Shown: positions 28,336-37,372, counted from the first letter of the stretch. The stretch is DNA of 64,000 nt from Pedobacter polysacchareus (GCF_019802255.1 NZ_JAHYSS010000003.1:558001-622000); one strand, 5' to 3'. Notes: a model not told the origin generated them from the sequence alone. A program made the numbers and translations.

Positions 28336-29601
28336 TCAATTAACCGTGCCTTGCGCCTTAATTATAGCTTCGGCCGCGAGTCTGCCACTTTTCATAGCTG
28401 CATTGACTGAGCCATTCATTAAATAATCTCCACAAACAAAGCACTGATCATTTAATCTCATAAGGTTAAACCCTACCTGATTAGTAACCTGATCATCATT
28501 AGGCAGCGCATAATTTATATGATACGTTTTAAGATGCTTCCAGTTGAGGGCATCAGGATACCAAAATTTCATTTCCGATATTACTCTATCCTGAAGTTGG
28601 GTTTGATTCGCCTGTAAATGATTACCAATAAGAGATACTGAGATTAAAGCCTTGCCGTTACTGGAATACGCTGGGGATATCTGATCCATCACAGCAATAT
28701 TATTAACCAATTTTCCGGATAAAGTGTTCAAAGCAATCAGCGGCACGTTAAACGGCTTTTTATCAGCTGTAAAATACATATTAGTAACTGAGTGGTAAGA
28801 TTTTACCACGTGTTGCTGAAATGGAGCTGGCATTTGAATAGGATTTGTGGCAATAAGGATATATTTAGCCTTGTAAACTGATTTTGAAGACGTGATTACA
28901 TTACCGCCATCAATAGTTTCTACTTTTTCATTAAAAACCAATTCATCAGCAGAAAGACTCTGTGCCAGTTGTAAAGGAATCATTCCCATTCCTTTAGCTG
29001 GAATAGCGGCATCTCCTTCACTAAACATTTTAAAAACAAATTCAAACATGCGGCTGGAAGTGCTCAACTGGTCTTCAAGAAAAATACCCGTCAAAAAAGG
29101 CTTAAAGAACTGGCTGATCATCTTTTCGCTAAACCCCTCTTTTTTCAAATAGTCAATGGTGCTGATCTCCTTTTCTGAAAATATATGTTGTATGGTCTTG
29201 CGGCTAAGTTTCAGTTTTAGCCTCAGCATCTTAAATTTATCAGCTAATGTACCTGCAGAAGAAAAAAGAGTGCTCATCAATACGCCCGGTTGCCGCAGCG
29301 GATCGCCAATCCTGGAGATTCCTTTTTTATTCAAAATCAAAGCACCCGGGTCAAACCTGCAAAGTGCTAATGCTTCATAATTTAAAAAGCGTTTTGCTTC
29401 TGGATAGGCAGTCAATAAAACCTGAAAGCCACGATCAAGAAGAAAACCATTTACTTCATCAGTCTGTATTCTGCCACCTACCGCGTTAGAAGATTCAATA
29501 ACGAGCACGGATTTACCCGCTTCCTTTAAAACTTTAGCAGCAGTTAAACCAGCTACCCCCGCACCAATGATAATCACATCTTTTTCCATATTTGATATCA
29601 A
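28336..29601 (-). CDS. FAD-dependent amine oxidase/desaturase-like oxidoreductase
   Basis: This 421-residue flavoprotein begins with a Rossmann dinucleotide motif (IIIGAGVAGLTAAKVL), followed by IESSNAVGGRI and DRGFQVLLTAYPE, typical of the protoporphyrinogen oxidase/phytoene desaturase/amine oxidase superfamily. A late FAD-binding segment reads CFVCGDYLMNGSVNAAMKSGR. No signal peptide or membrane anchor is evident. It overlaps the flavin reductase gene by 4 bp and is the third gene of a minus-strand operon with the SDR protein. Comparable FAD protein, SDR and lipocalin sets occur in photo-oxidative stress regulons of other bacteria, which is the basis for a stress role. The substrate is unknown; a carotenoid or other lipid is possible. 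Confidence 0.85.
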   Translation of the reverse strand: MISNMEKDVIIIGAGVAGLTAAKVLKEAGKSVLVIESSNAVGGRIQTDEVNGFLLDRGFQVLLTAYPEAKRFLNYEALALCRFDPGALILNKKGISRIGDPLRQPGVLMSTLFSSAGTLADKFKMLRLKLKLSRKTIQHIFSEKEISTIDYLKKEGFSEKMISQFFKPFLTGIFLEDQLSTSSRMFEFVFKMFSEGDAAIPAKGMGMIPLQLAQSLSADELVFNEKVETIDGGNVITSSKSVYKAKYILIATNPIQMPAPFQQHVVKSYHSVTNMYFTADKKPFNVPLIALNTLSGKLVNNIAVMDQISPAYSSNGKALISVSLIGNHLQANQTQLQDRVISEMKFWYPDALNWKHLKTYHINYALPNDDQVTNQVGFNLMRLNDQCFVCGDYLMNGSVNAAMKSGRLAAEAIIKAQGTVN

Positions 29602-30248
29602 GAATTAACAGGATTATTTATTTCATGAGGCTCAACCCCTGGCTTAGCATAAGCCAAACGTCCAATAGCCTGCGGCAAAAAATAAGCATCCAAACCGGCA
29701 ACAGTCATCGTCTTTGCTTTCACATGATCAACAGTACCATCCGCTGCGATCAGATCATCATCAGCTAGGATTTGAACGATTTCTCCGATTAGAATAGTGG
29801 TTCCATTAATTTCTACATCAATAATTTCCCTTAGCTCTAATCCGATACAAATAGAGGATTGCTTAACAAAAGGTGCTTTAAAACGATCAACATATAATTT
29901 TTGAAATCCACAGGTATCAAATTCGGATACATTAGATGGGTAATAGGCGCTGGTTTGGTGTGCCTGCATATACCATTCTGGCAATACATTATTTAAAGTG
30001 TACTGCCCTGTGGATTTAATATTTGAAAGCGTGCTATTCTGTTCACGTTCTGGTCTTATCACCATACCTAAAAGCGGTGGATTAGCGCCCAGATGAAAGG
30101 CCGAACTAATCACGCATAAATTAGTAATCCCTTCAGGGCTGGCAGTTCCTAAAAGATTCAGGGACTTATAGCCAACTAAACTATTAATCAGGCTAATCCT
30201 GTACTGTTTTTCTAACTGGTAGATCTGCTCACTCTTAATATTCACCAT
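29598..30248 (-). CDS. Flavin reductase-like FMN-binding protein
   Basis: The 216 residues fit the flavin-reductase-like split-barrel family. Visible features are a strand with GTASPEGITNLCVISSAFHLGANPPLLGMVIRP-type organisation (about residues 34-66), an asparagine-rich middle, and FVKQSSICIGLELREIIDVEINGT typical of the second half (about 126-150). Such proteins bind FMN and transfer electrons from NAD(P)H or act on small substrates in the cytosol. It starts 1 bp from the SDR gene end and overlaps the FAD oxidoreductase by 4 bp, so the three are co-translated. It could supply reduced flavin to its neighbour, which is inference. Confidence 0.85.
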   Translation of the reverse strand: MVNIKSEQIYQLEKQYRISLINSLVGYKSLNLLGTASPEGITNLCVISSAFHLGANPPLLGMVIRPEREQNSTLSNIKSTGQYTLNNVLPEWYMQAHQTSAYYPSNVSEFDTCGFQKLYVDRFKAPFVKQSSICIGLELREIIDVEINGTTILIGEIVQILADDDLIAADGTVDHVKAKTMTVAGLDAYFLPQAIGRLAYAKPGVEPHEINNPVNS

Positions 30249-30249
30249 A

Positions 30250-30969
30250 TTAACTTGTTTTTAATTTTCCCAATCCGCCATCCACACCAATGACTTGCCC
30301 GGTTATCCAGTTGCTTTGATCCGAAAGTAAAAAAGCAATCAAACTACTGATATCTTCTGGTTGCCCAACCTTGGATAAAGGATGTCTTTTCGCAGCGGCT
30401 TCACGTTTTTCAGCAGAATTCAATAGATTTTTAGCCAATGGCGTATCAGTAAGCGATGGAGCTACCACATTTACCCGTATCTGCTGGGCAGCAAATTCCG
30501 CTGCCAACGATAATCCCATACCTTCTATAGCCGCTTTTGCTGCAGCGACACTGGCATGGTAAGGCATTCCGGTTCTAGCCGCAACAGAACTAATCAAAAC
30601 TATAGATGATGAAGCTGCATTTTTTAAATGTTTAACAGATTGCTGAATCGTGCGTGCAGCACCCAAGACGTTAATTCTATAGTCGTTTAGGAAATCTTCT
30701 TCAGCAAGCCTATTAAAAGGCTTAAGCGTAATGCTACCTACTGAATACACCAAACCATGTAATTGTTCAGGAAGGAAGTCTGCCATAGCACTTAGATCAT
30801 CAAGAACATCCAGACATAAATGCCTGATACCCTCCGGCCAATCCGAATGCTCAGTTCTTGATATATTGTAGACAGTTGCACCATTTAGTGCCAGCGACCT
30901 TACCAACGAAAGGCCAATACCCGAACTTCCACCTACAACTAATATGTTTTTACCTTCAAAATTCATCAT
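30250..30969 (-). CDS. Short-chain dehydrogenase/reductase-like protein with altered active site
   Basis: The 239 residues form a Rossmann SDR with GGSSGIG near the N terminus, an NNAG-like region replaced by YSVGS, a Ser-rich strand (VLISSVA), and a C-terminal cofactor loop VNVVAPSLTDTPLA. The classical YxxxK is changed: the Lys is kept in SVAAAK but the Tyr position is Val. Proteins with this HASVAAAK form exist as an SDR branch found near lipocalin and photolyase genes, so the change may be a family property and not decay. The reaction is therefore uncertain. It is the first gene of the operon, starting about 90 bp from the divergent promoter region. Confidence 0.85.
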   Translation of the reverse strand: MMNFEGKNILVVGGSSGIGLSLVRSLALNGATVYNISRTEHSDWPEGIRHLCLDVLDDLSAMADFLPEQLHGLVYSVGSITLKPFNRLAEEDFLNDYRINVLGAARTIQQSVKHLKNAASSSIVLISSVAARTGMPYHASVAAAKAAIEGMGLSLAAEFAAQQIRVNVVAPSLTDTPLAKNLLNSAEKREAAAKRHPLSKVGQPEDISSLIAFLLSDQSNWITGQVIGVDGGLGKLKTS

Positions 30970-31056
30970 CCTATATGCCTTAAAAATTCAATTTTTACAC
31001 ACTGAGCACTATTAAAACCTGATAATTCAAACTTTAATAGACTTAAAATTAGTGAA

Positions 31057-31114
31057 CAAAAGTATTATTTAGTTTTAAATAATACTATATTTTAATATAA
31101 TAGTACATTTGTAC
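31057..31114. promoter_or_regulatory. Divergent promoter region with two palindromes
   Basis: Two Bacteroidota -7 boxes face outwards: TACTTTTG on the minus strand (31057-31064, for the SDR operon) and TACATTTG on the plus strand (31104-31111, for the lipocalin). Two inverted repeats overlap them. AGTATTATTT (31061-31070) pairs with 31077-31086, and GTACA-TT-TGTAC lies at 31103-31114. Their placement on the promoter elements suggests operators of a shared repressor, possibly of the MerR/LitR light-responsive type; the identity is inference. No regulator gene is adjacent. Confidence 0.45.
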
Positions 31115-31267
31115 ACCAATTAATGTATAAAATCCCATCGTAAATTACAATCCGAAGAGTTTTTTAAATATTCGGATCCTTACTAAACCAATAGAAGATG
31201 CCCCATACGGTTACTCGCAGTCTTTACTCAATATTTATTTAAAATATTTCAAAAGCCCTATATAATT

Positions 31268-31825
31268 ATGAAAAATAAAATCCCCATTCCTACACTACTT
31301 ACAATTGCAGCAATTTTAACTTTAAGTTCCTGTGCATCCATACCTAAAAACGCAAAACCAGTTGCCGATTTTCACGTACAACGCTATTTAGGCACCTGGT
31401 ATGAGATCGCCCGGTTTGACTTTCGTTTTGAAAAAAATCTGGATAATACAACGGCACAATACAGTTTAGCGGAAAACGGAAATGTAAAAGTGCTTAACAG
31501 TGGTTATAATTATAAAACAAAAGAATGGAAGTCAGCAATTGGAATTGCTAAATTCAGAGGAGATGAAAACATCGCTGCTTTAAAAGTAAGTTTTTTCGGG
31601 CCATTTTATTCAGGGTACAATGTAATAGCGATTGGCAGTAATTATGAATATGCACTAATTGCTGGGAAAAGTTTAGACTACCTATGGATCTTATCCCGAA
31701 AAAAAAGCATTCCTGATGAAGTGAAGAGTAACTACATTAAGATGGCTAAAGACTTAGGATATGACACCTCCAAATTAATATGGGTGAAACAGGATAAAAA
31801 AAATCCTTTTATCTCTGAGCAGTAA
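31268..31825 (+). CDS. blc: Bacterial lipocalin (Blc-like) lipoprotein
   Basis: This 185-residue outer-membrane-type lipoprotein has a lipobox LSSC (Cys near 22). The lipocalin motif GTWYEIARFDFRFEKNL is at residues about 45-60, followed by the beta-barrel strands and the closing motif YLWILSRKK. Blc-type lipocalins bind lysophospholipids or fatty acids and are linked with membrane stress. The divergent partner is the SDR/flavin operon, and both promoters share palindromes, so joint regulation is likely. The length matches E. coli Blc (177). Confidence 0.92.
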   Translation: MKNKIPIPTLLTIAAILTLSSCASIPKNAKPVADFHVQRYLGTWYEIARFDFRFEKNLDNTTAQYSLAENGNVKVLNSGYNYKTKEWKSAIGIAKFRGDENIAALKVSFFGPFYSGYNVIAIGSNYEYALIAGKSLDYLWILSRKKSIPDEVKSNYIKMAKDLGYDTSKLIWVKQDKKNPFISEQ

Positions 31826-32038
31826 GATCTCAGTATTTTGGACTAAACTAGATTTAAGATTAGATTGGGGAATAGATACAGGTTAAGTAACCTTACATTT
31901 TCGATATACGAAAGCCAAATATTACCAAAATTCACAATCCCTGCAAGGTATAATTAAGAAAAATATGACTCCAATTTTTAATAGGCCTAAACAAAATCAG
32001 CATTTATTGAGTTATTAATTGTAAAATTTTGAAGCCAT
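31826..32038. promoter_or_regulatory. Upstream region of the LOV kinase with two palindromes
   Basis: Between the lipocalin and LOV kinase genes are two adjacent palindromes, GGTTA-AG-TAACC (31881-31892) and TTTCG-ATATA-CGAAA (31899-31913). Neither has a T-run, so they look more like protein-binding sites than a terminator. Function is inference. Confidence 0.3.
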
Positions 32039-33556
32039 TTGAATTTAGATCATATGATACCCGAGTCGCTAATTCTAGTCAAGGTACTAGAGGCGGCCAA
32101 TACAGGAATTGTAATTACCGATAATCTATTACCGGATAACCCCATCATTTTCTGTAACCCAGCTTTTGAACAAATTTCAGGTTACAGCCGCGAAGAGATC
32201 ATAGGACATAATTGTCGTTTCCTCCAAGATCAAGACAGAGATCAACAGGCACGTATCACGATAAAACAGGCCTTAGCTGCAGGAGAAAACTGTGTAGTAG
32301 AAATTCGAAACTACAATAAACAAGGAAAGCTATTCTACAATGAGTTGCATATCTCCGCAGTAAAAGATGCTTCCGGTCAAATCACCCATTTCATAGGAAT
32401 TCAAAACGACATCAGCAAAAGGAAAAAAGCAGAACATGCGCTGGAGATGAATTTTAAAGAAATCGAACAGAAAGTAGCCGAACGAACCCAGATGCTCCAG
32501 CAAAGTGAAGAATATCTATCCAGCATCGTCGAGACCATTCGCGAAAGCCTCATTGTAATGGATAAAAATTATCACGTTCTGAGCGCCAATCAGCATTTTC
32601 TAAGTACCTTCAAAGTCTCCATAAATGACACAAAAGGAAAACTGTTATATCAGCTGGGTAATGGTCAATGGAACATACCGGAACTCAAAACCATGATGGA
32701 AGAAATCCTTCCCAACAACAATCCGGTATTAGATTATGAAGTAGAATACGAATTTCCGCACATAGGTAGGAAATTGATGCTGCTCAATGCCCACCGGGTG
32801 GAGCTTGAGGGACAATTCAAAGACCGGATCTTACTTGCCATAGAGGACATTACCGAGCGAAAAGCCATCGAGCAGCGCAAAGATGATTTTCTGTCCATTG
32901 CAAGTCACGAACTTAAAACACCATTAACTACCGTAGTAGGCTATATGCAGATGATCCAAAGGCTTATGCCTGAAAATGCTTCAGACAAATTCAGAACGGT
33001 TGTCAACAAAACAGGCAGTTATGTAGATCGCCTGAACCAACTATTATCTGAGCTGCTGGACGTTTCCAGAATACAGAGCGGTAATATAGAATTGCATAAG
33101 GAACCATTTGATTTTGACAAAATGATCCTGGATACTATAGAGGGTATACAATCCGCAAGTCCAAGCCATCAAATTACAATTAAAGGTAAAACAGGTATTT
33201 GCTATCATGGCGATGAATCTCATCTCATCCAGGTGTTAACCAATCTGATCAGCAATGCAATTAAATACTCACCAGAATCAAATATGGTTGAAGTCCATAT
33301 TTCCAGAGTCAGCAACTTTATTAAAGTTTCCGTAAAAGACCATGGAATGGGAATTAAGGAAGAAGAGTTGAAGAAAATCTTCCAGCGATTTTACCGAGTA
33401 GGTGAAACACAAAAAAACTATCCCGGAATGGGCATAGGATTATACATCTGCGAGCAGATCATCAAAAATCACCAAGGAACCCTATGGGCAGAGAGCAAAC
33501 CTGGAATAGGCGCCCTATTTAGCTTCACCCTACCGTTAAACCATGCAAAGCCCTAA
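32039..33556 (+). CDS. LOV-domain blue-light histidine kinase
   Basis: This is a probable photoreceptor kinase. The LOV/PAS domain (about residues 15-130) contains GHNCRFLQ, the signature in which the Cys (residue 59 from the TTG start) forms a covalent adduct with FMN in blue light. NPAFEQISGYSREEI and the GIQNDIS ending also fit. After a helical linker comes a second PAS (about 160-270), a HisKA with His290 (ASHELKTPLT), and an HATPase with DHGMGI and GMGIGLYI. No membrane segment is seen. The start may be TTG 32039 or ATG 32054; the ATG removes only five residues. The following receiver gene overlaps by 14 bp. Its position next to FAD/SDR/lipocalin genes supports a light-stress role. Confidence 0.94.
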   Translation: MNLDHMIPESLILVKVLEAANTGIVITDNLLPDNPIIFCNPAFEQISGYSREEIIGHNCRFLQDQDRDQQARITIKQALAAGENCVVEIRNYNKQGKLFYNELHISAVKDASGQITHFIGIQNDISKRKKAEHALEMNFKEIEQKVAERTQMLQQSEEYLSSIVETIRESLIVMDKNYHVLSANQHFLSTFKVSINDTKGKLLYQLGNGQWNIPELKTMMEEILPNNNPVLDYEVEYEFPHIGRKLMLLNAHRVELEGQFKDRILLAIEDITERKAIEQRKDDFLSIASHELKTPLTTVVGYMQMIQRLMPENASDKFRTVVNKTGSYVDRLNQLLSELLDVSRIQSGNIELHKEPFDFDKMILDTIEGIQSASPSHQITIKGKTGICYHGDESHLIQVLTNLISNAIKYSPESNMVEVHISRVSNFIKVSVKDHGMGIKEEELKKIFQRFYRVGETQKNYPGMGIGLYICEQIIKNHQGTLWAESKPGIGALFSFTLPLNHAKP

Positions 33557-33917
33557 ACAGATGGATAAGAAAGTAATGATTTGTGATGACGATAAAGGCA
33601 TCCTTGAAATGATGGAGCTAATTGTAGAAGATTTTGGTTACCGTGTTTGCACAGAAGCAAACAGCATGAAGTTGATCAAAGCCATGGAGCGGGAAAAGCC
33701 TGACATTCTATTACTGGACATTTGGATGCCCTTACTTTCAGGTGATCAGGTGCTAAAAAACCTTCGAGCAGATCCAAAATTCCAAAAACTACCGGTTATT
33801 ATGTACTCAGCCAGCACTGATGGAGCGGCAATTGCAAAAAGAACAGGGGCAGATGATTATCTGCCCAAACCTTTTGAAATTAATGTACTGATCGAGAAAA
33901 TTCAAAAACTCCTCTAA
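33543..33917 (+). CDS. Single-domain response regulator, partner of the LOV kinase
   Basis: The 124 residues are a receiver domain only: acidic pair ICDDDKG, phospho-Asp59 in LLLDIWMP, Ser in MYSAS and Lys in YLPKPF. There is no output domain. Its start overlaps the kinase gene end by 14 bp; a second ATG at 33561, 5 bp past the kinase stop, is an equally good start. Coupled translation makes it the direct phosphate acceptor of the LOV kinase. It probably acts by protein contact or in a longer relay. Confidence 0.93.
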   Translation: MQSPKQMDKKVMICDDDKGILEMMELIVEDFGYRVCTEANSMKLIKAMEREKPDILLLDIWMPLLSGDQVLKNLRADPKFQKLPVIMYSASTDGAAIAKRTGADDYLPKPFEINVLIEKIQKLL

Positions 33918-33927
33918 AAACTACTCA

Positions 33928-34056
33928 GTGAAGATTCACAGATTTCAGTTTTACATTTTACCTGAAGATGTAGGCATAAAAATTGTCAGCTATCCTACAG
34001 AATTGTTTCTTAAAATGAGTGGACTAGTAGACCCAGGACGGAGGTGGATTTTATAA
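33928..34056 (+). CDS. Possible small protein, 42 aa (GTG start)
   Basis: A 42-codon frame begins 10 bp after the receiver gene and gives a protein-like sequence containing FQFYILPEDVGIKIV. It has no motif that I know. The rest of the gap up to 34228 shows nothing else. It may be a chance frame or a gene remnant. Confidence 0.2.
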   Translation: MKIHRFQFYILPEDVGIKIVSYPTELFLKMSGLVDPGRRWIL

Positions 34057-34228
34057 TTCCTTACTTAACGTATAAGAGAATATATGCCTTGAGCCCCTTA
34101 AGCATCATCGATGCGGCGGTTTGAAGGAAAATTTCATAGTTAGCTTAGCTAGCGTTAAAATAATCACTTATACCGGCAGATGCATAGAAAATAGTAAAAA
34201 TGAGTTATTAATCTTAAAAACAATAGTT

Positions 34229-34915
34229 ATGAAAGTATTAATCGTATTGACATCCCACAGTGATTTAGGTGACACTGGACAAAAAACTGGTTTCTGGATA
34301 GAAGAATTTGCGGCACCTTACTATGTGATGGCTGATGCCGGATTAGAGCTCAGTATCGCCTCACCTAAAGGAGGGCAGCCACCAATAGACCCTAAAAGTG
34401 ACAGTCCGGAAAATCAGACTTCTGCCACCAAACGCTTCCATTCAGATGAGGCCTTGAAAGCAGCGCTAGCTAAGACTTTAAAGTTAACTGAAGTAAATGA
34501 AGGTGATTATGATGCTGTTTTCTATCCGGGTGGTCATGGTCCACTCTGGGATTTGGCCAATGATAAAAGTTCGATTTCTTTAATTGAGCGCTTTTACCAA
34601 CACAACAAACCTATTGCTTTTGTGTGTCATGCCCCTGCGGCGCTAGTACAGGTAAAAACATCGAATGGTGAGCCACTAGTTAAAGGAAAACAAGTGACGG
34701 GTTTCTCAAATACAGAAGAAGAAGCTGTACAACTGACTAAAGTTGTTCCTTTCCTTTTAGAAGATGAACTGAAAAACTTAGGAGCAATTTATAGTAAAGG
34801 CGCCGATTGGAGTGCTCATGTAAAGAAAGACGGCTTACTGATTACCGGACAAAATCCAGGTTCATCTGAAGCAACGGCCAAATTGCTGCTTGAAACATTA
34901 AAGGCAGGTAATTAA
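34229..34915 (+). CDS. DJ-1/PfpI family protein (class I glutamine amidotransferase-like, Hsp31 type)
   Basis: The 228-residue cytosolic protein begins MKVLIVLTSH. I place the start at ATG 34229, because the 36 codons upstream in frame do not resemble the family. The fold markers are GFWIEEFAAPYYVMADAGLEL with the conserved Glu, YDAVFYPGGHGPLWDLA, and the nucleophile elbow AFVCHAPAAL with Cys133. A late GQNPGSSEATAKLLL is typical. Family members are chaperone/deglycase or glyoxalase III-like stress proteins; which activity applies is not decidable here. It is followed by a strong terminator, and its position fits a stress block. Confidence 0.92.
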   Translation: MKVLIVLTSHSDLGDTGQKTGFWIEEFAAPYYVMADAGLELSIASPKGGQPPIDPKSDSPENQTSATKRFHSDEALKAALAKTLKLTEVNEGDYDAVFYPGGHGPLWDLANDKSSISLIERFYQHNKPIAFVCHAPAALVQVKTSNGEPLVKGKQVTGFSNTEEEAVQLTKVVPFLLEDELKNLGAIYSKGADWSAHVKKDGLLITGQNPGSSEATAKLLLETLKAGN

Positions 34916-35001
34916 GAACGCTTCCAAGGCGGGAAATCATCAGTTGCAATCTATGGTATAAATCTGACCACAGCAGGTTGCTGCTTCATCTTTTCTAATG
35001 T

Positions 35002-35064
35002 AATAAACTGTGTCTCTAAGTTCATAATTAACTAGCTGACACAGTTTATTTACACCTTTTTTTT
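35002..35064 (+). terminator. Terminator after the DJ-1/PfpI gene
   Basis: A perfect 13-bp stem (35002-35014 with 35038-35050) is followed by a run of eight T at 35057-35064. The surrounding 351-bp gap (34916-35266) otherwise shows only the second inverted repeat listed next. Confidence 0.8.
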
Positions 35065-35207
35065 GTCTAGTTAGAATTAATTATCAGCGTAGCATTATTT
35101 CCTTTCATCCTTTTAAATGCTTTTCAATAATTCTTAATACTAAAAACATATAGAATTAAATTTCAAGTACTTAACAAGTGCTCTTAATATAGACCAACAG
35201 TAATCAC

Positions 35208-35250
35208 CTGTAAGGTAGGTTGCACAAACGATCGAGAGCATACCTTACAG
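35208..35250 (-). terminator. Stem-loop downstream of the GH65 gene
   Basis: The perfect 10-bp repeat CTGTAAGGTA/TACCTTACAG (loop 23 nt) lies just beyond the GH65 stop. There is no clear T-run, so termination by this stem is less certain. Confidence 0.5.
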
Positions 35251-35266
35251 CACTAAAATCCCAGCT

Positions 35267-37315
35267 CTACCTTCCTTTTAAAGTGGTGATGTATTGTTTT
35301 TTCTCAGGCCCGATACCTTTCAAGGTTAACTTTTTCCAATGAGCTGGCATTACACTCTTTAGCTTCTTTATCCCCTCGTCAGTAATATCCAGTCCACCGA
35401 AACCCATCATTACAGCCTGCAACACGCCCCCTGCCCCTGTAGCAAAATAAGGGTTTGTACCACCTTTGGTTTCTGCAATCACCCTAAAAGGAGGATTCAG
35501 GTTAGGTACATAAGCATCATTAAAGTAATGCGCTGCCTGCCTGGCATCGCCAGTTCTGGCATGTAACAACGCAAAAATAGCTTGCGTCATTGCCGGTGTA
35601 TTCGTAACAGGAACACGCCCCTGATAGTAATTCAAGTCGCGACGAATATGATCAGGAGCAGTAACTACCTTTAGTGGATAGGCCAGCAGATTCACATCTG
35701 CCTGTTTTATGGGCTCTCCGGCATAAGTTGCATGTTCTTTGGTTACTCCGTCCGGAAATTGGAGAATCGGAATATTCCCGGCCACCAAAGCCCAATCTTG
35801 GTTCGGTTTTAAATTAAGCACGGCAGCGGCCTTAAGCGCAATCTCCAGATTGCTTTTTGCTACTGCATTGGTAAATGCATTATTATCTACATTTTCTGCC
35901 CATTCATCGGCAGCTACTACATTGTTAATGTCGTACTTTCCAGGACCATTACGTTCAACCCTACTGGTCCAGAAATCAGCAGTAGCTGAAATCATCGGCC
36001 AGCCTTTTTCTTTCAGCCATTCCTGATCACGGGTGACACAATAATAGTTCCATGCAGCAAAGGCAACACAGCCCGTAATATGGTGTTCAAAAGGCCCACT
36101 TAAAGCCCATACCGGAGTTTCCTCCATCCCCGAATCGGCACTTTCCCAAGGGTACATCGCCCCTTTATAGCCATGTTCAAAAGCATTCTTTTTTGCAGCT
36201 TCCAACCGATTAAAACGATAATTCAACATAGGTTTAGCCAGTTCCGGATGCAAAAGCAACAATGCCGGCATCATCCAGATATCGGTATCCCAGAACACAT
36301 GTCCATTATAGCCGAGTCCTGAAAGCCCCATCGGAGATAAAGAATATTCTGATCCTTCTCTTGAAAAAGCATACAAATGGTACATCATACTATGGATATC
36401 CTGTTGCGCCTGATCATCTCCTTCCAGAATAATGTCACTCTCCCATAATTTATCCCAGGCCTGATGGTGCTTCATCAGCAAACGCTCCCTGCCTTCCAGT
36501 TTAGCAAACAATGTTAGTCGCTCTGCTTCATTCAATGGATCAGGATGATGAGAACTGGAGAGCACAGTCCCCACCAAACTAAAACGGTAGGTACTTCCTG
36601 CTTTTATTTTTTTATTATAACGCATGCTGTGACGGTTATGGTCGTAAGTTGCATGGCTCATCTCAGGCTGCGAAGCTTTAGGCTCCTCAAAAATAAAAGT
36701 GCTGGAGGCCGCAATATTGATTTTTCCAGTAGGACTTTTAGCGGTACTGCTCAACAATCCGGCCTTCACATGCGATCGATTGATTTCACTGTAGTAGTTT
36801 TGTACCTCCCGCAAAGCGTCCGGACTTTCCATGATGCCCGCAGCACTGATTTCAAGATCTTCATGAGCAGTTACTGTAACATCCAGCATCACACAATATG
36901 GGAGATGACGAAGGGCATAATAAGTATAGCTCACATTGGCTTTACTTCCAAAATCGAAGGAAGAACTAAAGCTTCCTTTTTTCATGTTCAGCTCCTGGGT
37001 AAATTTCTGAATATTCTTCTCTGAAACATTTTGCCCATTTACGGAAAAGGAAAGATTTAAAAGGCTGATGGTATTGATAAAATTACTGACCCGGCCTCTT
37101 CCGTAGGCATCATAAGCTCCGGCAAGTACCGTACTCTTTACTTTAAATGGTTCTGGCGCAGAAGTGACACCGATGACCCCATTGGCGATACTGATGCCAT
37201 AATAGTTTTGGGGATCAATCTTTTCAGCCTTGATCAGCCATGGATGGATTTGTGCATCACCGGTCAGCGCAGTGCAAAGCAATGCAGCGAACAGCGAATA
37301 AAACATATTTTTCAT
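35267..37315 (-). CDS. Secreted GH65-type glycoside hydrolase/phosphorylase
   Basis: The 682 residues begin with a signal peptide (TGDAQ). An N-terminal beta-sandwich (about 25-270) is followed by an (alpha/alpha)6 barrel with GYNGHVFWDTDIWMMP, a hallmark of GH65/acid-trehalase proteins, and ADEWAENVDNNAFTN in which Glu471 aligns with the catalytic acid. A short C-terminal domain ends the chain. GH65 enzymes cleave alpha-glucosidic disaccharides such as trehalose, kojibiose or maltose by inversion. Export and lack of an obvious phosphate-handling context favour a hydrolase over a phosphorylase; this is inference. It is the last gene of the sigma/FecR-controlled utilisation operon, separated from susD by a stem-loop. 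Confidence 0.9.
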   Translation of the reverse strand: MKNMFYSLFAALLCTALTGDAQIHPWLIKAEKIDPQNYYGISIANGVIGVTSAPEPFKVKSTVLAGAYDAYGRGRVSNFINTISLLNLSFSVNGQNVSEKNIQKFTQELNMKKGSFSSSFDFGSKANVSYTYYALRHLPYCVMLDVTVTAHEDLEISAAGIMESPDALREVQNYYSEINRSHVKAGLLSSTAKSPTGKINIAASSTFIFEEPKASQPEMSHATYDHNRHSMRYNKKIKAGSTYRFSLVGTVLSSSHHPDPLNEAERLTLFAKLEGRERLLMKHHQAWDKLWESDIILEGDDQAQQDIHSMMYHLYAFSREGSEYSLSPMGLSGLGYNGHVFWDTDIWMMPALLLLHPELAKPMLNYRFNRLEAAKKNAFEHGYKGAMYPWESADSGMEETPVWALSGPFEHHITGCVAFAAWNYYCVTRDQEWLKEKGWPMISATADFWTSRVERNGPGKYDINNVVAADEWAENVDNNAFTNAVAKSNLEIALKAAAVLNLKPNQDWALVAGNIPILQFPDGVTKEHATYAGEPIKQADVNLLAYPLKVVTAPDHIRRDLNYYQGRVPVTNTPAMTQAIFALLHARTGDARQAAHYFNDAYVPNLNPPFRVIAETKGGTNPYFATGAGGVLQAVMMGFGGLDITDEGIKKLKSVMPAHWKKLTLKGIGPEKKQYITTLKGR

Positions 37316-37332
37316 ATAGATTTCGAAAAAAA

Positions 37333-37372
37333 ACCTGTGGTCCGGGGCTTAAAAATACCGCAGACCACAGGT
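37333..37372 (-). terminator. Stem-loop/partial terminator between susD and GH65
   Basis: The 10-bp stem ACCTGTGGTC/GACCACAGGT is followed on the minus strand by seven T. It may lower GH65 expression relative to susCD. Confidence 0.7.

Noticed and set aside
34121..34228. Longer N terminus of the DJ-1/PfpI protein
   Set aside because: The 36 additional residues do not resemble the family, and the normal first beta strand begins at the ATG at 34229.
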